In this document: piece by piece, positions 42,450 to 53,625 of the stretch | Numbering within the stretch: the stretch's first letter is position 1 | Layout: every line of letters begins with the position of its first letter | NCBI RefSeq assembly: GCF_037126465.1 | Contig: NC_088203.1 | Coordinates: 53,171,581-53,235,580, forward strand | Length of the DNA: 64,000 nt | Direction of reading: 5' to 3' | DNA from: Ornithodoros turicata | Lineage: Eukaryota > Arthropoda > Arachnida > Ixodida > Argasidae | The notes under the pieces: generated by a model | Databases searched by the model: none | What the model was told of the DNA's origin: nothing | What the model saw: the letters and a program-made list of their open reading frames with translations, nothing else | Translations under genes and position numbers: made by a program

Positions 42450-42684
42450 CTTGGATTAAGTGAGTCCAATCGGGTCCTCTCTGTCCGATTCCTTACTTTT
42501 CCGACGTTGATTTCGGGTGACTAGCGATTCAGGTGCCTTCTGCTTCGTTGCGATGAACGCTTCGTTGTCATCAAACCTCCAACGTTCCCAGAAAGCCTGG
42601 ATGACTGACTAGTACTGCTGCTGTTTTAAGCAAGAACTCCTTGCCGCCTTGCCCATGTGGGTCGATCAACCTTCGTCGCCAGAA

Positions 42685-42801
42685 TGTTCTGTTTCCGAGC
42701 AGCAGACAGACACGTCCATACCCAAGAACGAATATTATTTTAATGTCCCGAACACGAGCGCGTGAGCGCTGATACCAATAACCATGGAACTGAACACCAC
42801 A
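42685..42801 (-). repeat. 5' LTR of copy B (117 bp)
   Basis: Same limits and sequence as the 3' LTR apart from one substitution (GAGCGCTG for GAGTGCTG in plus-strand reading). Right-hand target duplication GTTTG at 42802-42806. Confidence 0.92.
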
Positions 42802-42806
42802 GTTTG

Positions 42807-43685
42807 TAAACAAATGATGTCATAGTGGTCGACAGCGCCACGAGTTTGGTAGAGTTGAACTACGTTCAAAACTAGTGGCGAACAAGGTCGCGCCCGAAAG
42901 CCACGGTCTTGAGGGGATTACGATGGTCTCTGAAAGGGACGCGACCTTCGGTCCTACTTTTCTTTCAGCGAACAATTGCTCATTCGTGGAACCCAGCTGT
43001 CCCTTTCCGATCTGTTTCGCTTTTGGTCTGTCTACCAACGTCATGATGATGTTTGTCGGGTAGAGGTTTATTTGGCATCTACTACCCGCAGATATTTGCC
43101 GCTTGGCGCCAGGTAACGTTGCCTGGTGCGTGCCCAAATCCGCTAGATTTGGCGCTATGTAACTCAAGTGAATGTAAAACGATAGAGATGTGGGGGTCAC
43201 GATGTGGCGTGAATGGCAACTTTATTAAAACAAAATTTTGAGGATGCAAGTGAATTTTTAAACATCAAAGTGGCACAACAAGGAAAAAACAAACAAGATG
43301 GAAGCGCGCGAAACGGCAGCGCCATCAGGAGTTGGGCCCATAAAATACACGTACACCTCATATGGCGCTATTAATTGATGACTCCATTTGGTTGTATGGT
43401 GTATATAAACTAAAATCGCTTAACGCCAGGGAGAAATGTTGTTGAAACGTCTGAAATGTTGTTTCACAGCTCGCATTTGTTGTCACTCAAATGCGTCGGG
43501 AAACAGAAGCACTAGCATCCGCGACAGCGAGAAAAGATGTAGCATGTCTTGTTATGGGGAGCGCTTTTAAGGGGGTTAGGGCTTTCAAGTTTTCATGTAG
43601 GGGTACCTTTGAGGCATTTTTTTCAGCCGCATACTGGCAAAAGTTGCCATCTTCAGTCACCCTTCCGGGACCTACACAGTAAATC
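42807..43685. other. No gene seen
   Basis: Non-coding flank. Short open frames have no recognisable domain. Confidence 0.45.
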
Positions 43686-43689
43686 GAAA

Positions 43690-43945
43690 AGCACCCTTTT
43701 GGGTGTAAATGAGTTTACACCCCTTGTCCTGTAACTGACTCCCTTTTTTACACCCCAAGTTTTCAAACACCCTTTTTCAGAAGGTGTATTCTGCACGAAA
43801 CACCTTTGCAAAGGGTGCTTTCAGCATAGAACACCTATGTGAAGAGTGTATTACATGCAAAACACCTTTTTTGACACTCCCTCAAACACCATTTAATGGA
43901 GGTGTATTGCAGCTTTTATGCCCTTCAAAAGGGTGTGACAGAATG
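43690..43945. repeat. Array of alternating-orientation ACACCY / RGGTGT motifs
   Basis: About a dozen short motifs of the type ACACCCTTTT or AAAGGGTGT alternate in orientation (for example ACCCTTTTGGGTGT at 43693, ACACCTTTGCAAAGGGTG at 43800). Each adjacent pair forms a small hairpin. It is not a simple tandem repeat, because spacing and intervening bases vary. Confidence 0.75.
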
Positions 43946-44171
43946 CTATGAAGCATGTGATGCACCTCCACATTCCAGGTTTAGATGCCCTGTACAAGGG
44001 GCACATGAGCCTTGGTGTTGTACTCAAAGCACTCTTCCAAAAAGAAGTCACCTGACTTATCATAAGGCTAAAAATTTTACACGGGAATGTAAGCTGTTGG
44101 ATACAGGAACATGTTTATTTCTTCAAGTTGCTGCTCAAATAACTAAGTTCTTGACATCAGAGCCACAGAGG

Positions 44172-44650
44172 CTACACAAGGCTTTCTGCCCCAGATTCGA
44201 ACTCCTTTTTGTAGCGATTAAAAAACTTAACCACGGGGGGCCTGGCACGCGAATAGGAAAGTTTAAGGCAAAGTCTTTCAAGGGCACACAATACATTGCA
44301 TGACTCTTTGTGGTAAACAATCTGGAAAATCCAGTACGCTGCCATTATTGCTGCGAGCCCCTCCTCATGTAGGAACATGTGCTCCGCCTCTTCGACGCTA
44401 TTCCCTGTGAACACAACTGAGGGCCAGACCTCCAGAGGCTTGCCCTAAAGGAAGAACACAAAACGAGAGATTACTTAGAACGACGGGGTCACTGGGTGAA
44501 TGAGTGGAGAAAAGAAACTGCTGTAAATGATCGTTTTAAATAAAGTCACCAACGTCTGAGATGGCATTAAACATACATCTTTGACAAACAAGTGCGCTGG
44601 TGACTTGCGCTGCTTCACACAGGCACTGATGATCTCCAGGGTATGAACAG
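44172..44650 (-). CDS. Two 3'-terminal exons of an uncharacterised protein gene
   Basis: Minus strand. Exon 44577-44650 follows an acceptor ATTTGCTAG and ends at donor GATGTATGT. The last exon, 44172-44444, follows acceptor CTTCCTTTAG and ends at TAG (44172-44174). Phases agree (phase 1 in, phase 0 between). The product reads VHTLEIISACVKQRKSPAHL, then a terminal segment with GLAAIMAAYWIFQIVYHK and PPVVKFFNRY. I have the impression of a recurrent C-terminal segment in tick and fish uncharacterised proteins, but cannot name a family. Upstream exons are not identified; the hAT-type element at 44727 lies in the presumed upstream intron. Confidence 0.5.
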
Positions 44651-44726
44651 CTAGCAAATATGAAATGGAAAAGGAGATCAAGGCACTGAGGCAGTGTTAC
44701 TGAGAGTGTCTACCAATCTTGAAAAC

Positions 44727-45689
44727 CAGAGCATCAAACCGGAATGAAACCGGTATTTCCGCCGGAACCGAACTGAAAAGGCGGCGGCCATCTTGGAACA
44801 GAACCCGAACTGAACGGTTTTTGGTTCAAAACCGGTTTCAAAGCATCGAGTGCAAGACTGATTTTCTTGTTGCTTTCTTTTTCTCGCTCTGCACGATTTT
44901 CATGTTTCCCTCTGACTTTAATGTTATATACCTCCATTCAGTAACTTAAATTGACCAACAGATACCACATTTCTTGCGACGAGAGTGTCAAATCTATCTG
45001 GACGCCTGCGGTGGCGAAGACAATGTCGGGCAGCTGTGTACTAGTTTCATTATTACTTTTCGCTACGGATGGGGCGTTCTTGTCACAGGTTTTCTGCTAA
45101 CATGTTGTAATGTTGAGAAAACTGTTTTTATTAATACAGGTTCCTTTCTGTCCCTGCTTCACAAATGAGCGTAGCACAGTGCTAGACACAAGTCTACGGA
45201 ACGTGCAATTCCAGCATTTATTTTTTCCCAGCCACTGCAGCAGCCTGGCTTGTTGAACTGCACCCTAGAGCTTGTCAGTTATAAGGTTCAGTTCACTAAA
45301 TGTAGGTGCACAAATCACACATTCCCTAAACTTGTTTTCAGCACTGTACTAGCTTTTGCGGACTTGGACCATATAAGTCTTGGACACACTGTCTCACAGG
45401 GGTCTCTGGCTCTGGTCAGTTTACATAATCTGCTGCTGAGCTCGTTAAGCAGTCTCGTTGAGGACCATTTAGCGAAATGACAAGCTTGGTACTAATATAA
45501 AATGGCTGGTTAGTTGTACTGCTACCCTAGGAAACACGAAGAGAAATAATGCTGTCGGCTTGTTACCTAACATTTTATTTAGGGACAAAAACTTTGTGCT
45601 CTGAACGGGTTAAAAGCATCTTCAACCAGAACCGACCCATTATGCTTGAACCCGAACTAAAGTGGAAAAAAATTTGGTTTGATGCTCGG
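44727..45689. mobile_element. hAT-type non-autonomous element, 963 bp
   Basis: The left end reads CAGAGCATCAAACC and the right end, inward, CCGAGCATCAAACC. An exact 8-bp duplication TTGAAAAC flanks it (44719-44726; 45690-45697). Subterminal blocks on both sides repeat GAACCG/CGGTTC-type motifs. No transposase is visible. It belongs to a different family from the MITEs at 633 and 52264. Confidence 0.85.
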
Positions 45690-45697
45690 TTGAAAAC

Positions 45698-46770
45698 AGG
45701 GAACAGAAAAGTCGGAATTGTCTGCAAAAATTATTACATGTGGCTTGCATTGGGACACCAGTATGAGAGAGAAAGACAGAGCGATCTTTTGGCTGTTTCC
45801 TACGGAGGAATGGATGGAACATCCAACCTTAGCCTGCCAACTTGTGTCTTATGGCATGAACAGATTGTCAGGAAATTTTGCCAACAATGTCAGTGAAAAC
45901 ATGCAAAATTAGAAAATCGCTTGGTAAGCACGGGGTGCCTTCTGAGACGCTGTGTTGTGTTCATCCTCACTTTCCGCATCAATCACAGGGTTTCCTTACG
46001 GATGTTAAGTTCCACCACCTCGCCTGTTTCCTATCTGTCTTTCATGGTGCTTTTTATTTTTGGAAACAGAGTGCTGCTCTAAAGTAGAGCCCTAAAAGGA
46101 TAAACGGGTGCTGCCATTTCACTGCATGACTTACAAATAGGCCTGTGCAAATATTTGAAATTTTTCGAATATCGAATTGAATAATCGTCTATTCGATTTG
46201 AAATCGAACAGACATATTTGAAAATGGTTCGAATTTTTTAAATATCTTTTAAATATACGCGGTCCCTCTGCTTGACATTTAATCAGGCCTAATCAACAAC
46301 CTAGAAATTATGTCAAACATGACATAACATCTAGGCTCCCTGTAAAGTAGGCTTCACCTAGTGATTTAATGCTAGTGAGCGCTATTGAGTGCATTGTAGG
46401 GAGCCAACTTTACAGGCACACTTTTGCGTGCATTGGTCCAGCAAAAGCAGATAGTTTTCTGCTTCCAAAATTACAGCTTTTCCCATTTAACAGTGGAAAA
46501 GCTTTAAGGTTGCATTTCCATGTGAAGAGATAAGTAATTTCTTTATCAGGATTCGCTGGCTCAAAATTGCATCCAAAGTTGCTATGCCAGACAAAAGCTT
46601 TGCAATGCCCAAAATAAGGGAGAGAAAAAGAAGCAATTAAGTTCTTGAGAAAGCAGTGCAAACTTCTCGGTACAGTCAATACGAATTAGTCGCAGAGGTT
46701 TTCGCAGTTTGCAGAAGTACTGTCAAAGAGTCCTTGCATGACACATTGCTAGAACCTGCTGAACAATAAC
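45698..46770. other. Non-coding; contains a TTCGAAT-rich repeat
   Basis: No gene seen. At 46138-46255 a stretch beginning GGCCTGTGCAAATATTTGAA is built from ATTCGAAT-like units; this resembles one end of a common arthropod interspersed repeat, but the partner terminus is not found here. Confidence 0.45.
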
Positions 46771-46772
46771 AG

Positions 46773-47035
46773 TGTTGTACGGAAATAGCCATAAGGCATG
46801 TACTTTCATTCGCCCAGCTAAATCCGAGCTTTTTCATGCCTGCTGTACTCCTTGCTCTGTGTGGTGTCGGTCGGAATTAAATAACTACCTTTGTAAGAAA
46901 GAATCCAACTTCCATGGAGCCTGCATGACGCGACCGTCCATGAGGAGATCAACTTCTTTCTCTTTATTTTCGATGACCATCGTGCTGACCATCTGGTCCG
47001 CATGCTCATGCCGATATGGCCGTAACAACACAACA
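46773..47035 (-). repeat. Putative 3' LTR of the third gypsy element (263 bp)
   Basis: On the minus strand it starts TGTTGTGTTGTTACGG right after a polypurine tract AGGGGGGAGA (about 47037-47048) and ends GTACAACA. TG...CA ends and the tract support it; no second copy is available for comparison. Confidence 0.6.
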
Positions 47036-47112
47036 TTCTCCCCCCCTACAAAAAGTCCTTGTGAAATACCCAACGCAGACGTATACTGAAACGCGACAAA
47101 TAAAAGTGAGTC

Positions 47113-50100
47113 TTAATGACCGACGGGGTCCCCGTATCTATTTGGAGGACGTCTATGTCTCGGAGGCAGCAGACGTGTCTGCTGTCCTGCACCTTCGTTC
47201 GAAGGCAAACGTGATCCTGCCCCTGGCACATCAGTTGGCGCACCGATGCCAGTAGCAGGGGGGTAAACTTGTGGTGCCGCTTCTTGATTGGCCCCGTGTT
47301 GTGACTGGGATACAGGGACATCGGAGGCATCCATACCCGTAGTAATGTAGGTGGGATAATCCAGCCTGAAGGATTCCGTTGAAGGTGTGGGGTTGCTGCT
47401 TGCTGGTTGAATAGCCGCTGGTGCGAACTTTGATGCGTTCCATGTGTTGCCGTCGGCTAGTTGGAACGAGTACCTCCCTTTTTGTCGGATGATTGAGTGG
47501 CTTGGAGAATGACGGCATTCCTTTTGGAGTGAATCCTGGTTTGCGTACCCGAACGTAATCTCCTACTTTATATTTTGGCGCTTTGGCACTACGTTTCTGG
47601 TCCGTGTAGGTCTTGCTCTGTTGCTGATGCCTGCGCACGCGTTCACGTAGATTGGTCATTGCTGCAGCAGGATCATCCTCAAGTAAAGATGACGGTATCC
47701 CAACGATGTCCAGTCGTGTCCGTGGTTTCCTGCCATGTAAAAGTTCAGCAGGTGATTTTCCGGTAGTTGCATGCGGGGTACATCTGTACACTCCCAGGTA
47801 CTCGGTGACGGTTTGTCGCAGTGGTCTTCCTTCCAAGAACGTGGCTTGAACATAGTTTTTCAGAACTCTATTAAACCTTTCAACAAGTCCGTTTGCGCGT
47901 GGATAATACAGAGATGAAAATGAATGTTGAATGCCTCTATCCCTGAGGAACTGTTCAAACTGATGTGAAATGAACTGAGGACCGTGATCGGACACCAGGT
48001 TGTCCGGATAGCCTTCACGTGCAAACACTGATCTCCGGAAGTCCAAAATTGTTGATGCTGTCACATTCGCGCAGAACTTGGCCTCTGGCCATTTAGAAAA
48101 ATAGTCCACCATCACGATGGCGTATCTGCAGTCAGGAGGAGCTTTTCCAAAAGGGCCCATTATGTCCACAGCTACCTTCTCCCATGGCCTGCTCGGAAAC
48201 GGAATGGGTTGCAGTGGCGTGTCAGCCGTCTTCGCACTTTTATCGGCGTCTTGACAAATATGACACGACTTGACAGCATTCTTAACTTGTTTATCCATCT
48301 GTGGCCACCAGTATTTCTCCCTTAAACGCTGCTTGGTGCGCACGATGCCTGGTTGCGATTCATGAGCTAGCTGTACGAGATGTCCCGTGAACGCTGGTGG
48401 TACCACTATGCGATCTCCACGTATTAGGAGGTCTTCGAATACCGCGAGTTCCTCTTGAACTCGAAAAAATGGCTGATGACTTGGCATCAAGTCTTGCTTT
48501 AACGGCCATCCTTCCATCACGAACTCCATGACTTGTTTCAAGATCGGATCATTCCGTGATGCTAATTGAAGGTCTGTCTTCGCTACAGACGTTTCGATTT
48601 GGCCAACAAAGTCGTATTCCTGATTAAGCTCTTCAGTCTGGGCATCGTGTGACAGAGGCAATCGCGACAGCGCATCTGCTATTTTGTTGTCGGTACCCCG
48701 GCAGTACTCGACTGTGAAATTGTAACGAAGAAGGCGCTCTGTCCATCTACTAAGTCGCAGTGGACGTCTTCCTGTGCCGCGTGCCGATAGCAATGTCACC
48801 AAGGCTTGGTGATCTGTGCGAATAAGAAAAGGACGACCCCAAAGGTAGACGTGCCAGTGCTCGCACGCCCATAGGCATGCCAGCGCTTCTCTTTCCGCTA
48901 CAGCATACTTGCGCTCTTGCGAAGAAAGGGTACGTGAAGCAAAAGCAACTGTCCGATACATATTGCCTTGCACTTGTTGCAGAACAGCTCCTAACCCGTA
49001 CGAAGAAGCGTCTGTCGTGACGATTACTGGTAGTGTAGGGTCGAACGGGTGGACGACACGGTCTTCTCTGAAGAGTGACTTCACAGCATTGAAACTGTCA
49101 TTGACAATGTCTGTCCACAGGAAGGGTTGATTTTTTCGTAGTAGGGCACGCATAGGCTCCACGAGCGTAGCAAAGTTTGGGACGAAGTTTGAGTAAAAAC
49201 CTACAAGTCCCAAAAACGAACGTAGGGTAGCGACATCGTTTGATGCTGGTGCATGTGTAATTGCTTCCACTTGAGAACGAAGCGGACGTAATCCATGAGT
49301 GCTTACGTGGTGCCCTAAGAATTCCAGCTCCTGTGTCTCGAACACACATTTTGCATTGAGCTTCAATCCGGTTGAGCGAATGACGGTGAGCACTCTTCGA
49401 AGATTTTCTTGATGTTCAGCTTTGTGTCTCCCAAACACAATGATGTCGTCGATGTAACATAATACTCCGGAGCAATCCTTGAGTATCAAAGACATCATTC
49501 TTTGAAACATGGCGGGCGCAGATGAAAGTCCGAAGCAGACCCGTTTGAATCTGTAGAGTCCATCATGGGTAATAAATGTGGTCAAGCTCCTACTTTCAGG
49601 ATGCAGAAGGACTTGATGGTACGCTGACCTTAAATCGATTCGAGAGAAGTACTGAGCTCCTGCTAGCGCATTCAGCAGCTCTTCTGTATGTGGAAGAGGG
49701 AACAGGTCTGGTATGATGGCTTTGTTCACCTCACGAAGGTCCACACAAAGGCGAATCTTTCCATCCTTTTTTGGAATTACTACAATGGGGGAAACCCATT
49801 CTGACGCCTCAACCCGTTCTATTATGTCTTCCTTTTCAAGGCGACGCAGCTCTTCCGTAACAGCGTTGTGAACTGCCAATGGCAGTCGACGTAGTTTAGC
49901 AATTACGGGTGGGACATCTTGACGAACTTTCACCTTGTGGGTAAATCCGTTAGCCAAACCCAGCTCTGTTGAAAATAGCTGTGAAAAGTCCTGTGCAAGT
50001 GAGTGTGGTAGCATTGATGAAGCGAAGGACGTTTCATAGCAGGTGAGTGTTCCACCTTCAATATGTATGTCGAGTTCTTGGATGGCGTCAAGTCCCAATA

Positions 50101-51017
50101 ACGTTGTCCCTCTGGAAACTACGAAAAAGCGAACAGCATGGTGCTTGTCTTCGTAAGTGACGGCAGTCTCGAAGCACCCCTTTACATCAATCTTCCGTCT
50201 TGAGTAATCCACTAAAGCAGTACGTGGTGGAACCAAAGTGAAACGATGAGCGAAATGTCTCCTGAAGAGATCTTCTTGCAGAATGGATACTGACCATCCC
50301 GTATCAATTAAGAACTTTACCGGTACAGTTTCAAGACGCGCTTCGATGAAGAGACCTTGCCCTTCCTTTGAAGGTACCACGACATTTAGAACTTCGTCCT
50401 CCTCTGTATAAAGCTCCTGTACTTTCGTCGGTGTCTTCAACGCTCGACAAACCGTGGCGTAGTGACCAACCTTGCCACAGTTGTTGCAACGCTTGTGAAA
50501 CGCTGGACAGTTCGAAGCATTTGCGAGATGCTGCGTTGACCCGCACCGATAGCAGCGTAGTCTTTGCGCTCCGTCCTTGCGGTGAGAGTTCTGGGACTGA
50601 TGCAGCTGGCGCGTTTGTCCTTTACTTTGACGCCCTCGGGTTTTCGACAACGGAGCGTTGCCGATGGCTTGAACGACATCACCATGTACGAAGGACTGGG
50701 TTTCGTCCGATACCCTTTTACAATGCTTGGTGATGTCCACGGCACGAGAAAACGTTAGAGCCGATCCGTCAAGGAGAAGCCTCCCACGTATTTGCTGCGA
50801 ATATACTCCTTGTACAACTTGGTCTCGCAAGTTGTCTTCAGTTTGGGCGCCAAAGTTGCATGAAGCGGATAACTCCCGTAAGGCCAAAACAAAATCGTCA
50901 ATGCTCTCGCCCGGTAGCTGAGTTCTTCTCCTGAAGTTGTGGCGTTCCGTCACCACGTTGATGGTGGTAGCGAAGTAAGCATCTAAAGTACGCAGGGCCG
51001 TTTCGTGCTTGTCTTTG
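47113..51017 (-). pseudogene. Gag-Pol polyprotein of the third gypsy element
   Basis: The open frame 50956-47231 (1,241 codons; the frame is open to about 51017) begins within Gag (RHNFRRRTQLPGESIDDFVL). Then come knuckles CYRCGSTQHL..C and CNNCGKVGHYATVC, protease FLIDTGWSVSILQ (DTGW, unusual after G), RT with IRLCVDLREVNKAI, FGLSSAPAMFQ and YIDDIIVFG near 49445, RNase H with TTDASSYGLGAV and TDHQALVT, and integrase with the HHCC module, D in VAVDIMGPF, D in LVSDHGPQF and E in ANGLVERFN. Near 47485 a frameshift diverts the tail; the expected C-terminus continues in the frame ending at 47113 (MDASDVPVSQSQHG). Catalytic residues look intact. Confidence 0.9.
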
Positions 51018-51144
51018 TTTTAATAAAAGCACAAGGCAGCCATACCCTGAGCACAAGAGAATAGTGTTCGTAGATATCATACATTGAAATACAATAATGA
51101 GGTACAGTTGCATTTACCTCAAACCTCTGGGATCATGCTTGTAG

Positions 51145-53625
51145 CTACCGGTCATTGATAAGTGGCAAACGAAAATTGCTAAGAAAACAACATTCATGGA
51201 ACACTTGCTCTGCAATATCTATCATGCTAATGGGAAAAGGCTTATCCAGAATATGAAACGACTTCACTCTGCGGATCGCCCTTTCAACGTGCACTCTTGC
51301 ACATGCCACACGCCTGGTTTCTGCAACATCTTCACTCAACGTGGCTGCTCATCTGTGGCTCGTGACTTTGACGGTATGGAGGCCTGTAGAGTTTAACGTG
51401 TGGTGGCAATGCTGAGAAAGTAAATCCTTTAACCACCATGATAGCATCACCCGGTTCAAGGAGATCTAGAAGGCCACTTTCCTCAATGATCACACCATCT
51501 GAGACTTGTCCTCCCCACAACTTAGAAACAAAAGATATGTACCCGTCTGGAGTACAGCCAATAACCATTTTATAAGTGTTAGTGTTGTAGTGTTTGTATG
51601 TTGAAAAAGTCTGCCTCTGTGCATTAAGTGAGGAGGGCTGTTGAATGCGCACTTCGGTGGCATCTAGTAGCAATCTGGTGTTTTCGAATCCACGAAATGA
51701 CTTTGGCAGTGTAGGCTGCACGTGCTTCACCTCAGGAAGAACAGTTATATCGTTAAGCTCGGGAAAAAGAAAGTTTATCCAGGTGGCAAATATTCGACTG
51801 AAATGACTTTCCGGCAGCATAAAGTTCCTAGCAACTTCCCTGCCTTGCATACCCGTCCTCAGGCGGACAAGTATAATAAAAAGCTGGTCGATAAGCTCGG
51901 TCTCCTTTGACTGTCCTCGTGTTTCGTTGTCCTTGCCCTTGCGTCTTGGGATCCCCCAATAGGTCATCCTGCTAGCATCTTCGTGAAGGTACAGTCCCAT
52001 AAACACCTCAAAGCTTGGGAGACCAGTATAATACATCGAACTGTCCACACACCCTCTTATGAGGTCCACATTTAGGAGCTGCGACCTAGCCCTTTCAAGA
52101 GAGTCCAGTCGTGCTGCCTTTAGCCTCAGTTCCTCCACTTCCTTTTGCAGAGATGCTATTTTCTGTGCAGCGTCCCTGTCAGCTGTCGAGGGGCATGAAG
52201 TGCAGGCTGGTTCTTGGAAGTCTGTGTGACACTCTAGAAGGACCAAGTGAAATGTAGAGTCATCAGAGTCCTTCGTTTTTGGGTTTAACCCGATTTTTTA
52301 CAATAATTTCCCCCGAATAAGTTTTCAAGAATTCGGGTAAAACCGATATCTACCCGAAATCCTTCTACTTCTCGTTCGATGTGACGCGCCTGAAGGGTGA
52401 ATCATGAGGAGCCATAGAGCACTCTTGTGACAATCTATTTGACAACTGCCGTGATTTAGCCTGCGGCATGTAGATAGATGAGCAAAGCGCTCTGGCAAAG
52501 TACTGTACCCCAATAGAAGAATAAATATTCTTGTTTCCCAGCTCAATGTGACAGCGGCGACTCGTTTCACATGCGTTCCCCGGTGACATATCAAGCGAGG
52601 TCGAAGAACCTGATACCCCCCCCCCCCCACCCCGAATTCGAAAAATCATAAAACCCGAAAACGAAGAACCCTAAGAGTCATGTATGTATGTTACACATGT
52701 TCACACTGTTCAGGTCACATTCACCATTACAGAGAGGTAGGGAAAAATACACAACAGAGGGGATATTTTGTGAATGTAGAAACTTACCATGACCATCCAA
52801 TTTATTCGTTTCAACACTGCGGCATCCAGTTTCAGTGCTGATCCCTACATCGCTGAGCTCTTCGGTATGTGGGCTAGCTTCTTGCTGATAGGATCTTGAA
52901 GCACACAGACTGGTTCCGTGAGTGCTTGTGTCTCTAAGGGTTTCAGCTTGATCATCAAGCCGACTGGTTTCGTCTCCACTTGTGGCTCTCAGAAGTGCAA
53001 GCTGACTGTCAGTACTGGCAACTGTACTCTCACCTTGTGTTGGAGCGTTAGCAACTGCAGAAATGCAATGATTGTGTTACTCACATTAAAATTGACGTAT
53101 TTGGCATAGGGGTAGCCCTAGATACTCAATAATGTCTTTTGAGTGAGCTCAATACAAATACTGCTGTATGTCGATCCTAACTGCGGTATTGCGAAAGATC
53201 TTTATTTTTCTAGCATTTTTGGAATTACCTGGGGAGATCTCACTGCGACGTCTCTGCTTTTCCAGCCGCTTGTATCTCTGCAGTGATGTCTCTGACCGGC
53301 GTTTGCTGTACGAGAAGACACTCGGCACATAATCCGGGTGCCCCATCGTCCTTGAGGGCTTCCGTGATGGGCGAAACACAAAATAAACTCTCGAAAACTT
53401 CTCTCGCATGCTACCTGTCTTACCTGAAATGAAGTGATAACCACATATGCGCGAGTGAGCGCTTGGCTCCCACCTCGTGCCATCAAGCGCCTGTCGCTTT
53501 ACTGCCTGGATCCAAGCAAGTATTTTCTCCGAGTGTAACTTTGCAGACGGAAATCGGAAGAGGCCAGCTTTGTTCCCTCGGCGGTAATAGTGCGTACAAC
53601 CGTATGCGGCGCAGTTCGCCGGCAT
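51145..53625 (-). pseudogene. THAP-domain DDE transposase gene (PIF/Harbinger- or ISL2EU-like), three exons
   Basis: Minus strand. Exon 1 53625-53229 starts MPANCAAYGC and encodes a THAP zinc finger (C2CH: CAAYGC, then SRICGYHF, then HPDYVPSVF). Exon 2 53054-52788 is a polar linker. Exon 3 starts at 52233 and encodes a coiled-coil ([20 protein letters not shown]) and a DDE_4-type domain: [52 protein letters not shown]. All splice sites are GT/AG and phases agree (phase 1 throughout). A frameshift near 51335 separates the final [12 protein letters not shown] (catalytic E) ending at 51145. THAP binds DNA, DDE moves it. Element TIRs were not located. Confidence 0.82.
52264..52673. mobile_element. 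hAT-type MITE, 410 bp, inside intron 2 of the THAP transposase gene
   Basis: Ends CAGAGTCCTTCGTTTTTGGG and, inward from the right, TAGGGTTCTTCGTTTTCGGG. An exact 8-bp duplication AGAGTCAT flanks it (52256-52263; 52674-52681). A C run lies near the right end (52617-52628). It sits 30 bp from the intron acceptor (52234-52235). Confidence 0.9.

Larger units (their letters stand above)
38245..42801 (-). mobile_element. Complete young Ty3/gypsy element, copy B (inverted relative to copy A)
   Basis: LTRs at 38245-38361 and 42685-42801 (117 bp) differ by about one base. A 5-bp target duplication GTTTG flanks it (38240-38244; 42802-42806). The polyprotein is nearly identical to copy A, with small in-frame deletions (DWLRLDRKS for DWLERLRLDWKS; a four-residue loss near the C-terminus). 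It has one nonsense codon at a site different from copy A. Copies A and B form inverted 4.5-kb repeats about 11.4 kb apart. Confidence 0.95.
46773..51018 (-). mobile_element. Third Ty3/gypsy family, 5'-truncated (lacks start of gag and 5' LTR)
   Basis: Minus strand: partial gag, CCHC knuckles, protease, RT, RNase H, integrase, polypurine tract and 3' LTR. Order is the ordinary gypsy order. The gag frame extends upstream to about 51018 (KHETALRTLDAYFATTINVV) and then stops abruptly next to the THAP transposase region, so the 5' end is lost. The polyprotein frame has only one late frameshift, so the copy is not very old. No second LTR is present in the window. Confidence 0.85.
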
